64,000 nucleotides of DNA from UBA10324 sp038326325 (GTDB lineage Bacteria > Bacteroidota > Bacteroidia > Chitinophagales > UBA10324): positions 124,001-188,000 of the forward strand of contig JBBQJW010000001.1 in the NCBI GenBank assembly GCA_038326325.1, in the 5' to 3' direction. This document shows positions 26,483 through 35,381 of the stretch, one piece after another. The notes under the pieces are model-generated. The model worked only from the letters and a program-made list of their open reading frames with translations. It made no database searches and was not told where the DNA came from. The position numbers and the translations under genes are program-made. How positions within the stretch are numbered: the stretch's first letter is position 1; every line of letters begins with the position of its first letter.

Positions 26483-27736
26483 ATGCAATTAAAACGAGTT
26501 GTAGTTACAGGGCTTGGTGCAATTACTCCGATTGGCAATAGTGTTGCCGAAACATGGGATAACATGTTAAAAGGAGTGAGTGGCGCCGGACCTATCACTT
26601 ATTTCGATGTATCGAAATTTAAAACCCGCTTTGCCTGCGAGGTAAAAAATTTCGATGCATCGTTAACGATGGACAAAAAAGAAGCCCGTCGTCTCGATCG
26701 TTTTACTCAATACGCTATTGCCTCTTCGCATGAAGCTATGCTTGACTCGGGTATTGATATTACAAAAATCAATCGCCGTAAGTGTGGTGTCATCTGGGGT
26801 TCTGGCATTGGTGGCATTCAGGAAATCACTACCGAATTAGAAAGTTATTATAAGACCGGAGAAACTCCGCGCTTCAATCCTTTTCTGGTTCCGAAAATGA
26901 TTTTGGATATTGCTGCCGGGCACATTTCAATTCGTTATGGATTTAACGGACCGAATTATGCAGTCTGTTCTGCTTGTGCTACTGCAACCAATAATATTAT
27001 TGATGCTTTCAATTTAATTCGTTTAGGAAAAGCGGATATTATTATTTCAGGCGGTTCTGAAGCTCCGATAACTATTCCTGCATTAGGTGGTTTCTCTTCT
27101 GCGAAAGCATTATCAGAAAGAAATGATGACCCGAAAGCTGCATCTCGTCCTTTTGATAAAGACCGCGATGGTTTTGTGATTGGTGAAGGTGCCGGAACAT
27201 TAATTCTTGAAGAACTCGAACACGCGAAAGCACGGGGAGCAAAAATTTATGCTGAAGTTGCAGGTGGTGGAATGAGTGGCGACGCTTATCACATTACAGC
27301 TCCGCATCCCGATGGATTAGGCGCTCAGTACTCAATGGAAAATGCATTTGAAGATGCAGGCATTACTCCTGATAAAATTGATTACATAAATGTTCATGGT
27401 ACTTCAACTCCAATGGGCGACCCAATAGAATTGAAAGCAGTTGCTTCAGTTTTAAAAGACCATATCTATAATATAAGTATCAGCTCAACCAAGTCAATGA
27501 CTGGTCATGGATTGGGAGCGGCGGGTGCTTTTGAAAGTATTGCTTGTATCATGGCTATTAAGGATGGAATAATTCCTCCTACTATTAACCTGGATAATAT
27601 TGACCCGGAAATTGATTCGAGACTTGACCTTACTCCTAATGTTGCGAAGAAGCGCGATGTTAATTATGCACTCAACAACACTTTTGGTTTTGGTGGTCAT
27701 AACGCATCAGTGATTTTCAAAAAATATTCTGATTAA
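26483..27736 (+). CDS. fabF: Beta-ketoacyl-ACP synthase II
   Basis: Condensing enzyme that elongates fatty-acyl-ACP with malonyl-ACP. The catalytic Cys sits in NYAVCSACATA near residue 165; the two histidines in NVHGTSTPMGD (near 305) and SMTGHGLGAAG (near 342). 417 residues is typical. Ends three bases before the rnc start. Confidence 0.97.
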   Translation: MQLKRVVVTGLGAITPIGNSVAETWDNMLKGVSGAGPITYFDVSKFKTRFACEVKNFDASLTMDKKEARRLDRFTQYAIASSHEAMLDSGIDITKINRRKCGVIWGSGIGGIQEITTELESYYKTGETPRFNPFLVPKMILDIAAGHISIRYGFNGPNYAVCSACATATNNIIDAFNLIRLGKADIIISGGSEAPITIPALGGFSSAKALSERNDDPKAASRPFDKDRDGFVIGEGAGTLILEELEHAKARGAKIYAEVAGGGMSGDAYHITAPHPDGLGAQYSMENAFEDAGITPDKIDYINVHGTSTPMGDPIELKAVASVLKDHIYNISISSTKSMTGHGLGAAGAFESIACIMAIKDGIIPPTINLDNIDPEIDSRLDLTPNVAKKRDVNYALNNTFGFGGHNASVIFKKYSD

Positions 27737-27739
27737 ATT

Positions 27740-28468
27740 TTGCGTCAGCTTGCGAGACAATTAATTGCGGGATTATTTTCCCGGAATAAAAAATTCTCCG
27801 ACAAAGTTCATCATCTCACGGGTTTTTATCCTGTTAATTCGCAACTGTATCACTTGGCGTTCCTGCACAGCTCGCTCGCCGCTGAATCGAACATGAGTAA
27901 CGAGCGGTTGGAATATTTGGGCGACGCCGTTTTGAGTTTAGTGGTCGCGGATTTTTTGTTTCAGAAATTTCCGTTTCGCGATGAAGGATATTTAACCGAC
28001 TTGCGAAGTAAAATGGTGAGCCGGAATAATCTGAACAACATTGCTTTTAAAATGGGGATTGAAGAACTGTTACAGTACAATAAATCAGATTCATTTCTCA
28101 GCCGGAAGTCAATTTCAGGAAATGCGTTGGAAGCTTTAACAGGTGCAGTTTATCTCGATCACGGTTATGTTGGTGCGAAAAGTTTTATCCTGAAAAAATT
28201 AATTGCCCAACACATGGACATTGAAGATTTGGAAACAACTGAATTCAATTACAAGAGTAAAATTTTAGAATGGGCGCAGAAGAATGATGTGAAAATTGAA
28301 TTCGTTGTATTGGAAGAAAAACGAACTCAGCGCCACAGTTTATATAAAGTTGCGTTGATGATTGACGGGAACGAATCAGGAATTGGTGAAGACCCAAGCA
28401 AAAAAAATGCGGAGAAAAAAGCCGCCAAAGAAGGATTTGTTAAGTTGGGAATTAAGGAGAAAGCTTAG
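27740..28468 (+). CDS. rnc: Ribonuclease III
   Basis: Double-stranded RNA endonuclease for rRNA and mRNA processing. The signature NERLEYLGDAVLSL (near residue 53), the second acidic cluster GNALEALTGAVYLD, and a C-terminal dsRNA-binding domain ending DPSKKNAEKKAAKEGFVKLG are clear. The only start ahead of the conserved region is TTG at 27740; the next in-frame ATG (MSNERLEY) is too late. A TTG start right after the fabF stop suggests coupled, modest translation. Confidence 0.95.
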   Translation: MRQLARQLIAGLFSRNKKFSDKVHHLTGFYPVNSQLYHLAFLHSSLAAESNMSNERLEYLGDAVLSLVVADFLFQKFPFRDEGYLTDLRSKMVSRNNLNNIAFKMGIEELLQYNKSDSFLSRKSISGNALEALTGAVYLDHGYVGAKSFILKKLIAQHMDIEDLETTEFNYKSKILEWAQKNDVKIEFVVLEEKRTQRHSLYKVALMIDGNESGIGEDPSKKNAEKKAAKEGFVKLGIKEKA

Positions 28469-28554
28469 AAGACAGAAGACTGGTACAGTATAAAAATATT
28501 TCGCACTGAGCCGCTGAGAAAAATACAGAGAAGAATCATCTCCAAATTTTCAAA

Positions 28555-29553
28555 TCATTTAAGCTTATCAGTAAGCAATCGCATCTCCAGCACCGGAGAA
28601 AATTTCTGATATAAAATATTATAAGTCGCCTGAGCGATTGGCATATCTACTTTATACTTTTTATTTACTTCATTAATACATGCGGTTGCGTAATAACCTT
28701 CAGCCACCATATTCATTTCTAATTGTGCTGATTTAACTGAGTAACCTTTACCAACCATGTTTCCGAAAGTGCGGTTGCGACTGAACTGCGAATAAGCAGT
28801 TACCAATAAATCACCGAGGTAAGCAGAATCTTTTATGTCGCGTGTAATCGGATGCACCGCTTTTACAAAACGGTCTATCTCTTCAATCGCATTGCTGATT
28901 AACACCGCCTGAAAATTATCGCCGTAACCTAAACCATTACAGATGCCGGAAGTAATTGCGTAAACATTTTTCAGCACCGCGGAATATTCTGTTCCATAAA
29001 TATCGTCGCTTGCATTTGTTTTCATGTAGCGACAGTGTAACAGTGCGGCAAGTTTCTGCGCATTGCCTGCATCAGGACATGCGAGTGTGAGGTACGAAAG
29101 TTTTTCGAGCGCCACTTCCTCAGCATGACACGGACCACTGATAACAATAAAACTATTGTACGGAATATTGAATTGCTGATGAAAGAAATCAGCAATCACC
29201 ACATTGTCGCCTGGAATCATTCCCTTTACGGCAGACACGATTAATTTATTTTTCAAATCGAGCGGATGAAGAGCGTTCAATGTTTCTTTTACAAATGCAG
29301 AAGGTACGGCAAGAAAAATTATATCTGATTTACGAACAGTATCAATCAAATCTTCGTGCACATGTAACAGTTCCTTCTCAAAAAGAACAGAACTGATGTA
29401 GCGTGGGTTGTGCCCGTTGTCTTTAAGCGATTTTCTGATTTCTGAATTGCGAATCCACCAATTTACAGAGTGTTTATTTTCAGTCAGCACTTTTACCAAT
29501 GCAGTTGCCCAACTGCCGCCACCAATCATTGCTATTTTAGTTGCTGAATTCAT
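28555..29553 (-). CDS. gpsA: Glycerol-3-phosphate dehydrogenase [NAD(P)+]
   Basis: Makes sn-glycerol-3-phosphate for phospholipids. N-terminal Rossmann motif IGGGSWATALVKVL, then SAVKGM near residue 107, SGPCHAEEV near 141, and the catalytic-lysine region YSAVLKNVYAI near 190. 332 residues is normal. Convergent with rnc across an 86-bp gap that shows no convincing hairpin but carries a CACTGAGCCGCTGAG string resembling a degenerate dispersed repeat. Confidence 0.95.
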   Translation of the reverse strand: MNSATKIAMIGGGSWATALVKVLTENKHSVNWWIRNSEIRKSLKDNGHNPRYISSVLFEKELLHVHEDLIDTVRKSDIIFLAVPSAFVKETLNALHPLDLKNKLIVSAVKGMIPGDNVVIADFFHQQFNIPYNSFIVISGPCHAEEVALEKLSYLTLACPDAGNAQKLAALLHCRYMKTNASDDIYGTEYSAVLKNVYAITSGICNGLGYGDNFQAVLISNAIEEIDRFVKAVHPITRDIKDSAYLGDLLVTAYSQFSRNRTFGNMVGKGYSVKSAQLEMNMVAEGYYATACINEVNKKYKVDMPIAQATYNILYQKFSPVLEMRLLTDKLK

Positions 29554-29637
29554 CGCTAAAAATAAATTTCAAAGCGAACATAACTCAATTGAAAGATTAA
29601 ATGGTTGAAAAAAACTGGTTTAAATATCGACAGCAAA

Positions 29638-30255
29638 TTAAGCCTTCTTATAAACCACTTGTCGCACAAATAAATTTTTGCCGACATGAATTTTTACCAG
29701 GTAAACTCCTTCAGGAATTGAATTGTCCATAGTAAAAACTTCGCTAATCATTCCGCTTTGTGTTTGCGGGATGCGGGTTTCAATAATATCACCTTTACGG
29801 TTTACTAATTCGAGTTTTGTTGCTCCTGATTGTGCCAATGGTACTTCGTAGTTTACTTCGAATACTCCGGTAGTTTGCTTTGGCGATATTGAAACTACAT
29901 CGTGAAACTCCGGATTTCTGTTTCCCCCTGAGTTCGGTTTTTTTTTAGTCTTTTTCTGGAGTAAATCTTTATCAGTCAATAAATGACTGTTGTCTTCAGA
30001 ATGGATTCCTGTTTGATTTGAATTATAATTCACAAGACTATCGCCGCGATTAACATTTGGTGCGGTTATGAGTGTATCGGTTTTTACTGTTACACCTGCT
30101 TTTACATTATCGCTCTGCGTTACATTCTGCGTGAAAAAAAACATGCCTACTATAAAAGCAGCAATACCAAATCCGCGAGAGGACAGTGTAATTGTTCGTT
30201 TAAGAGAGATTGTTCTCTTGACCTGAACAGTAGTAGTAAATTGTAACCTTCCCAT
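29638..30255 (-). CDS. Membrane-anchored protein with a T9SS-like C-terminal fold
   Basis: I do not recognise a specific family. About 28 cytoplasmic basic residues, one transmembrane helix (FGIAAFIVGMFFFTQ, about 29-43), a Ser/Asn/Lys-rich linker, then about 80 residues shaped like the beta-sandwich of T9SS or FlgD-like domains (TKLELVNRKGDIIETRIPQ and GVYLVKIHVGKNLFVRQVVY). There is no cleavable signal peptide, so it is probably an inner-membrane protein facing the periplasm. It is separated from the next minus-strand gene by 62 bp. Confidence 0.7.
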   Translation of the reverse strand: MGRLQFTTTVQVKRTISLKRTITLSSRGFGIAAFIVGMFFFTQNVTQSDNVKAGVTVKTDTLITAPNVNRGDSLVNYNSNQTGIHSEDNSHLLTDKDLLQKKTKKKPNSGGNRNPEFHDVVSISPKQTTGVFEVNYEVPLAQSGATKLELVNRKGDIIETRIPQTQSGMISEVFTMDNSIPEGVYLVKIHVGKNLFVRQVVYKKA

Positions 30256-30317
30256 GTGTTTATAGAATATCGAAGGGCTTTTACTTACTTAAATAAAAAA
30301 AGTTCGGATGTGGGTTA

Positions 30318-30806
30318 TTACCCTCTTTTTATTTTCTCTTCAATATTGGTTGTGCTGAAGCCTTTTAATAATGGAATGACTTCGACTTTGCCTCCTTTAG
30401 AGAGCACTTCTTTGGAACCCACAATCTGTTCTATTGAATAATCACCTCCCTTGACCAATACATCTGGCTCAATAAATTTTATTAATTCAAGTGGAGTTTC
30501 TTCATCGAAAAGAATAACTGCATCCACACAATTTAAAGCGGCGATAACCAATGCACGAGAATCCTGTTGCTGAATTGGGCGGCCGGGTTTCAGTTTCGAA
30601 ACGGAATCATCAGTATTCAATGCAACGATTAATTTATTTCCGAAATCGGCGGCTGAAGCGAGCGAGTGAATATGACCCGCATGAACAATATCAAAGCAGC
30701 CATTTGTAAATACAATTTTCTGCGAAAGCATTTGCCACATGTGAATCAGTTTTCCCAATTCAATTTCTGTAACAATTTTTTTTCGAATGAAATCAAGCCG
30801 GCTCAT
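30318..30806 (-). CDS. RfaE2-like heptose-1-phosphate adenylyltransferase
   Basis: Nucleotidyltransferase of the cytidylyltransferase-like fold: FTNGCFDIVHAGHIHSLASA near residue 30 carries the HxGH motif, and VDAVILFDEETPLELI and DVLVKGGDYSIEQIVG follow the RfaE C-domain pattern. It likely activates D-glycero-beta-D-manno-heptose 1-phosphate with ATP, as a stand-alone version of the HldE C-domain. I start it at ATG 30806 (MSRLDFIRKK), which overlaps the upstream gene by 14 bp; the longer frame from 30872 would overlap by 80 bp and adds an odd N-terminus. Confidence 0.88.
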   Translation of the reverse strand: MSRLDFIRKKIVTEIELGKLIHMWQMLSQKIVFTNGCFDIVHAGHIHSLASAADFGNKLIVALNTDDSVSKLKPGRPIQQQDSRALVIAALNCVDAVILFDEETPLELIKFIEPDVLVKGGDYSIEQIVGSKEVLSKGGKVEVIPLLKGFSTTNIEEKIKRG

Positions 30807-31818
30807 GCTCTTTTGGTTTGTAGTGGCGATTATAAAATGGCATAATAAAAAACGAGAGCGCACCGAAAACAATTACTGCCAAAGTTTGTAATCCGTGCCC
30901 GAGTGTTGCATACGAAAGTCCATCCGCCTGACTCAATCCATAAACCATCAAAGTTTGTGTAACGATATAATGGTAAGCTCCGATTCCGCCCTGAACAGGA
31001 ACCACAAAACCCAATCCGCCAAAAATCATAATCGTCACTCCCTGCAATAGATTCATATGTGCTGTAAATTCAAAACACGAAAAGCAGAAGTAAGCCATCA
31101 TGGTGTAACAGAACCACAGAAGCACAGTGTGAAAAAGAAACCACCACTTGCTTTTTAGTTTGCGCACGGTGCTTAGCCCTTCAACAAACCCTTTCATTAA
31201 TTCCTGAAATTTCAGATAAAATTTTGTTGTTCGAAAATGAATCACCAACCATCGAACAATAAAAACTGTTACAGCAATAATGACGAAGGCGATTACATAA
31301 AAAATATATCCCCTACTCATATATCCAGAAATTTTTTCTCCTGCTGGATTTAGAAAATTACTTATCACAAATTTTGAAAGCAAACCGAACTGCGCCAACA
31401 CCACTAAAAATAAAATGACGATAAGTGAAATCATATCAATCACTCTTTCTGCCACGACGGTGCCTAATAATGATTGCACCGGAATTTTTTCATATTGATT
31501 TAGCACTGTGCATCTTGTTATTTCTCCCAAGCGCGGAACAGCAAGATTAGCGAGATAGCCGGTCATCACTGCTCCGAAAGTGTTTGCTAATCTTGGTCGG
31601 TATCCAATTGGATGAATGAGCATATTCCATCTGTATGCTCTTGAAATATTACTTAACATAGCAAAAAATAATGCTGGAATCAGCCACCAATAATTTGCTT
31701 TCTCGAGTGTTTCTTTAATTGCATTTATATCCTGACCGCGGAAGGCGAGCCAGAAAAAGAAAAGACCAATACAGAGAAAAATAAAAAGTTTTAGTCCTGA
31801 TAAAATTTTTGCTTTCAT
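30793..31818 (-). CDS. Flippase-like / lysylphosphatidylglycerol synthase TM-domain protein
   Basis: Polytopic inner-membrane protein (about eight helices) of the AglD/MprF-membrane-domain family. Landmarks are NISRAYRWNMLIHPIGYRP near residue 57, FGAVMTGYLANLAVPRLGEI near 85 and VPVQGGIGAYHYIVTQTL near 272. It has no aminoacyl-transferase domain, so a lipid-flipping or lipid-linked sugar role is more likely than lysyl transfer. Its start codon shares a base with the panD stop. Confidence 0.85.
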   Translation of the reverse strand: MKAKILSGLKLFIFLCIGLFFFWLAFRGQDINAIKETLEKANYWWLIPALFFAMLSNISRAYRWNMLIHPIGYRPRLANTFGAVMTGYLANLAVPRLGEITRCTVLNQYEKIPVQSLLGTVVAERVIDMISLIVILFLVVLAQFGLLSKFVISNFLNPAGEKISGYMSRGYIFYVIAFVIIAVTVFIVRWLVIHFRTTKFYLKFQELMKGFVEGLSTVRKLKSKWWFLFHTVLLWFCYTMMAYFCFSCFEFTAHMNLLQGVTIMIFGGLGFVVPVQGGIGAYHYIVTQTLMVYGLSQADGLSYATLGHGLQTLAVIVFGALSFFIMPFYNRHYKPKEHEPA

Positions 31819-32168
31819 CAGTGCTTGATTCGGTTGTTTTCGTCAGGGAAAACTAACGCGGGTTTAAAGGATTTTGCTTCCTCCTTATCAAGAATTCCGT
31901 AGGAAATAACAATCACAATATCACTAACCAATGCTTTGCGGGCAGCAGGACCATTGAGGCAAATAATACCTGAACCTCTTTTTCCTTTTATTACATAAGT
32001 TTCGAGGCGCTCACCATTGTTAATGTTTACCACCTGAACCTTTTCGTTCTCAATCAGGTCGGCGGCGTCCATTAAATCTTCGTCAATCGTTATGCTGCCT
32101 ACATAATTAATGTTCGCTTCGGTCACCTTGACACGGTGAATTTTCGACTTTACAACTTGAATCATCAT
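31818..32168 (-). CDS. panD: Aspartate 1-decarboxylase
   Basis: Pyruvoyl enzyme making beta-alanine for pantothenate and CoA. The self-cleavage Gly-Ser lies in NYVGSITIDEDLMDAA near residue 21; NGERLETYVIKGKRGSGIICLNG follows the family. I use ATG 32168 (MMIQVVKSKIHRVKV) over a TTG three codons earlier. Adjacent panC uses its product directly; a shared transcript is likely. Confidence 0.95.
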   Translation of the reverse strand: MMIQVVKSKIHRVKVTEANINYVGSITIDEDLMDAADLIENEKVQVVNINNGERLETYVIKGKRGSGIICLNGPAARKALVSDIVIVISYGILDKEEAKSFKPALVFPDENNRIKH

Positions 32169-32240
32169 TGCGCGCAAAAATATAATTTCATTTCACAACC
32201 GCGAGGGAAGTTGAGTAGTTCATTTATGAATGCTGAAAGT

Positions 32241-33089
32241 TTAAATCAGCACATTATCAATCAATCTCACTCCATCCACCCAAGTAGCAACTAAAGCGAC
32301 AGCGGGTTTTCCTTCAATAAATATTTCAATCGGACGAAGTGTTTCAGCATCGCATATTTCTAAATATTCAAGCACCGAATCTGGAATTTCTTTCAATCGT
32401 TTTATTGCTTCGGTTCTTAAAGCATTGATTGAAGAGAATTCAAATCTTTTTTCTTTCAAAAAGAAAAGTATCTCTGAAATTTTTGCTGCATTATTCCAGG
32501 CTTCTTCGCTCAACCGCACATTGCGCGAGCTCATAGCCAGTCCACTTGCTTCGCGAATGATTTCACACACTTCAACTGTTACAGGCAGGCTTTCCAATTC
32601 AATCATCTTTTTAATGATTAATATTTGCTGAAAATCCTTTCTGCCTAAATACAACACATCAGGATTTACTTTTTTTAATAGTCGGTAAACCACATTCGCC
32701 ACTCCCTGAAAATGCCCGTTACGAAAAGCAGCTTCCAGCACTTTATCTAAATATCCTAAATCATATTCCTTCAAAACAGGGTTTCCTTCGGGATACATTT
32801 CTGTTACACTGGGTAAAAACAAAACATCACAATTCGATTCTAAAAGCATTTCCATGTCATGCTCAATCGGTCGTGGATATTTTTCTAAGTCTTTCGGGTC
32901 GTTGAACTGGGTAGGGTTCACAAAAATGCTGACCACAACAACCTCACATTCCAGTTTTGCTTTTTCAATCAAGGAAATGTGCCCCCGATGCAATGCTCCC
33001 ATAGTAGGAACAAATCCGATTTTTTTTCCGTCCGTTCTTTCTTTATTAATGAAGGCTGATAACTGAGTTTCTGATTTAAAAAGATGCAC
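32241..33089 (-). CDS. panC: Pantothenate synthetase
   Basis: Joins pantoate and beta-alanine with ATP. FVPTMGALHRGHISLIEKA near residue 26 carries the HxGH motif, FVNPTQFNDPKDLEKYPR the pantoate site, and LYLGRKDFQQ the ATP-side loop. 282 residues is normal. Begins the minus-strand panC-panD-flippase group. Confidence 0.96.
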   Translation of the reverse strand: MHLFKSETQLSAFINKERTDGKKIGFVPTMGALHRGHISLIEKAKLECEVVVVSIFVNPTQFNDPKDLEKYPRPIEHDMEMLLESNCDVLFLPSVTEMYPEGNPVLKEYDLGYLDKVLEAAFRNGHFQGVANVVYRLLKKVNPDVLYLGRKDFQQILIIKKMIELESLPVTVEVCEIIREASGLAMSSRNVRLSEEAWNNAAKISEILFFLKEKRFEFSSINALRTEAIKRLKEIPDSVLEYLEICDAETLRPIEIFIEGKPAVALVATWVDGVRLIDNVLI

Positions 33090-33187
33090 CTACTAAGCGT
33101 TTAGCACAAACCTAAACGAGTTTACTGTAATTGAAAGTTTGTTCTGAAAGAATTCTCCCCGCTGAAAAACTGAATAAATAATTTCGG

Positions 33188-35356
33188 TTATCGCACTACA
33201 ATAATTTTCCCGGCAGTGTATTCAGTTCCATTCATTTTTATTTTGTAAAAATAAATACCTTCTGAAAAACCTGATGTATCGTAAGTGAGTAGTTGTTTTC
33301 CTTCATGTAGTTTTTCATCAGCAACTGTTGCCATCCTTTGCCCGAACAGATTAAATATTTCTACTGTAACAGTTACAGATTCAGGCAATGAAAATTCAAA
33401 ATTTACATTAGTTGTAACGGGATTCGGATAACAATTTACATTGATTGAACTAACAGATGTTTCAATAATTCCCAGGCTTCCTCCATTGCCTGTTACAGTT
33501 GGGACGAAGGAAGTATCTTTAATAATTATGCCCGGCTCAAGTGCAAGAAATGAGGTGTACTTGCTTAACACACGCGCACTGCGACTGCTTTGGATAATTT
33601 GATAAACCACATTGTTTGTTTGCGTGTATGAATACAAACTTCTGATATGCTGACCAGCCCAAATACTTTCAGAAACAGTATCGAGTGAAATTAATTGTGT
33701 GGAATCAATTGTGATTTGCGAATTATATAATTGCCCCGACGACGCCAATGCTGATATAGAAACCTGCATAGGGAAACTTCCATAAAATTTTCCAACCTGT
33801 CGGTATGGAGAACCATAATAGACAAAGCCGCTCGATGAATTGAAATCATAATCAGCAAAAGTGAATCCTGATTGTAATGTGGTGCTGAAATTTAATGCAG
33901 TAAAGTATCCTGTTAACTGTGGGAATAAAACACCAAGAATTGTTTCGTAAGAATATGTGTTTGATTGATAACTCCAGGTATTGTTATCGTACCATTCTTC
34001 ACGAACTGTTTGAAAAATTCCACCGGTATAAGCAGAGATATTCCGATACAGGTATTCGTTTCCCCTGTAATAACTATTTGTTCCGTAAGACATAAGATAA
34101 CTTTGATCATCAAGTTCAATGGTGTGAATTTGAATTTTGTGATTTCCCATAAAAGTCACCACATCGTTAAATAAATTATTCGCCTGGGTTATACCTGAAT
34201 AACCTGATGAACTTGAAATCAAAACAATATTGCCGACATTGCTTTTCGATTGAATAAAATTTATTCCATCTAAAAATAAAACCGGAAGATTTGAATTTCC
34301 TGTAATAAGAGTGGAGTCAATTGAATTAAATATCTGCAGAAGCGAAGCTGAGTCAGCCGAGAGCCAGTTGCTGCTGATTGTATTTGTTAAAAATCCGGAG
34401 AACATAAAATTCACAGAATCACCTTCATTAAAATTTACAGCGATATAATTTTTCAGCGACTGAATAACATGCCCACGACTTATCGCAGAATTATTCTGAA
34501 CAAAATCAACGAGAAACAAAGTTTTTTTTCTCTCCTGAATTCCAAGAATATCAGAAAGATTTAATTCCAATTGATATACTCCCTGATTAGTAACTGTGTC
34601 TTTATTGAATCCTGCAAAATAATTTTCTGCTGAATTTGCTGACAACATTAATGTAAGAGAACTCAATTGCGAAGCAGATGTAACAGTTGTTGCTAAACAA
34701 TTTCCTATTACAGAATCATTCAACGGTTGGAACGACTGTGAAGGCAATTCAACTAAAAGAGGATTAGAAAAATTCGGATCTTCCTTATAAGCGACTGTAA
34801 CATTATTTACAGGGCAGGAAGAAACATTAATAATATTCAACGGAAGATTTATGCGCGATTGATTTGCAGTGAGTTTATCGAACGGAATAAGAAAAGTCAT
34901 TTTTATTTTTCGAGGGAGATTTGCAAGCAATGGAAAAATATGCAACTCGTATTCTGTATCTGATTGTTTGAGCAACAAAGCCGGGTCGGTTCTGCGATGA
35001 ACAAAACTGTTGTAAACCTGAGTTGCAGTCCATCGGTCATAAATACCTGCCTGCACCGGAATATTATTTATCCAGAGCCAAAGGTCTGTTACCTCAGCAT
35101 CGGCAGGCAAATGAAATCCCATTTGTATTTCAAGACTGTCAAACGAATTTGAAAATTGCGTACACGCAACTGAAAAATCGAGATACATCTGACACTCGGC
35201 AAATAATCCCTTCGGGGTTATAACCAAAGTTGCTTTGTCAATTGACCCTGGATAAGTGTACCAAGAACTTTGAACATCGCCGATGCGCAAATAGTCTGAT
35301 GCAAATAGTTGCGAGGACAAAATCAGCAACAGTAGAATTGAGGTGAGGTTTTTCAT
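33188..35356 (-). CDS. VIT-like domain secreted protein with T9SS domain
   Basis: Large secreted protein: signal peptide to about residue 19 (SSQLFA), an N-terminal VIT-like domain (about 30-160; LEIQMGFHLPADAEVTDL, YNSFVHRRTDPALL), a von Willebrand A-like middle (FLVDFVQNNSAISRGHVIQS, then VLISSSSG) and a T9SS sorting domain at the end (CYPNPVTTNVNFEF to KIIVVR). VIT plus vWA resembles inter-alpha-trypsin-inhibitor-like adhesion proteins, but only part of the metal-site pattern is visible. It lies with the next gene between panC and the glgA-like gene, which are near neighbours in many Bacteroidota. Confidence 0.75.
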   Translation of the reverse strand: MKNLTSILLLLILSSQLFASDYLRIGDVQSSWYTYPGSIDKATLVITPKGLFAECQMYLDFSVACTQFSNSFDSLEIQMGFHLPADAEVTDLWLWINNIPVQAGIYDRWTATQVYNSFVHRRTDPALLLKQSDTEYELHIFPLLANLPRKIKMTFLIPFDKLTANQSRINLPLNIINVSSCPVNNVTVAYKEDPNFSNPLLVELPSQSFQPLNDSVIGNCLATTVTSASQLSSLTLMLSANSAENYFAGFNKDTVTNQGVYQLELNLSDILGIQERKKTLFLVDFVQNNSAISRGHVIQSLKNYIAVNFNEGDSVNFMFSGFLTNTISSNWLSADSASLLQIFNSIDSTLITGNSNLPVLFLDGINFIQSKSNVGNIVLISSSSGYSGITQANNLFNDVVTFMGNHKIQIHTIELDDQSYLMSYGTNSYYRGNEYLYRNISAYTGGIFQTVREEWYDNNTWSYQSNTYSYETILGVLFPQLTGYFTALNFSTTLQSGFTFADYDFNSSSGFVYYGSPYRQVGKFYGSFPMQVSISALASSGQLYNSQITIDSTQLISLDTVSESIWAGQHIRSLYSYTQTNNVVYQIIQSSRSARVLSKYTSFLALEPGIIIKDTSFVPTVTGNGGSLGIIETSVSSINVNCYPNPVTTNVNFEFSLPESVTVTVEIFNLFGQRMATVADEKLHEGKQLLTYDTSGFSEGIYFYKIKMNGTEYTAGKIIVVR

Positions 35357-35381
35357 TTGAAAAATTTAATTTGTTAATTTT

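Noticed and set aside
28469..28554. Terminator or mobile repeat between rnc and gpsA
   Set aside because: Only a short CACTGAGCCGCTGAG string resembling other dispersed repeats is seen; no second arm or stem.
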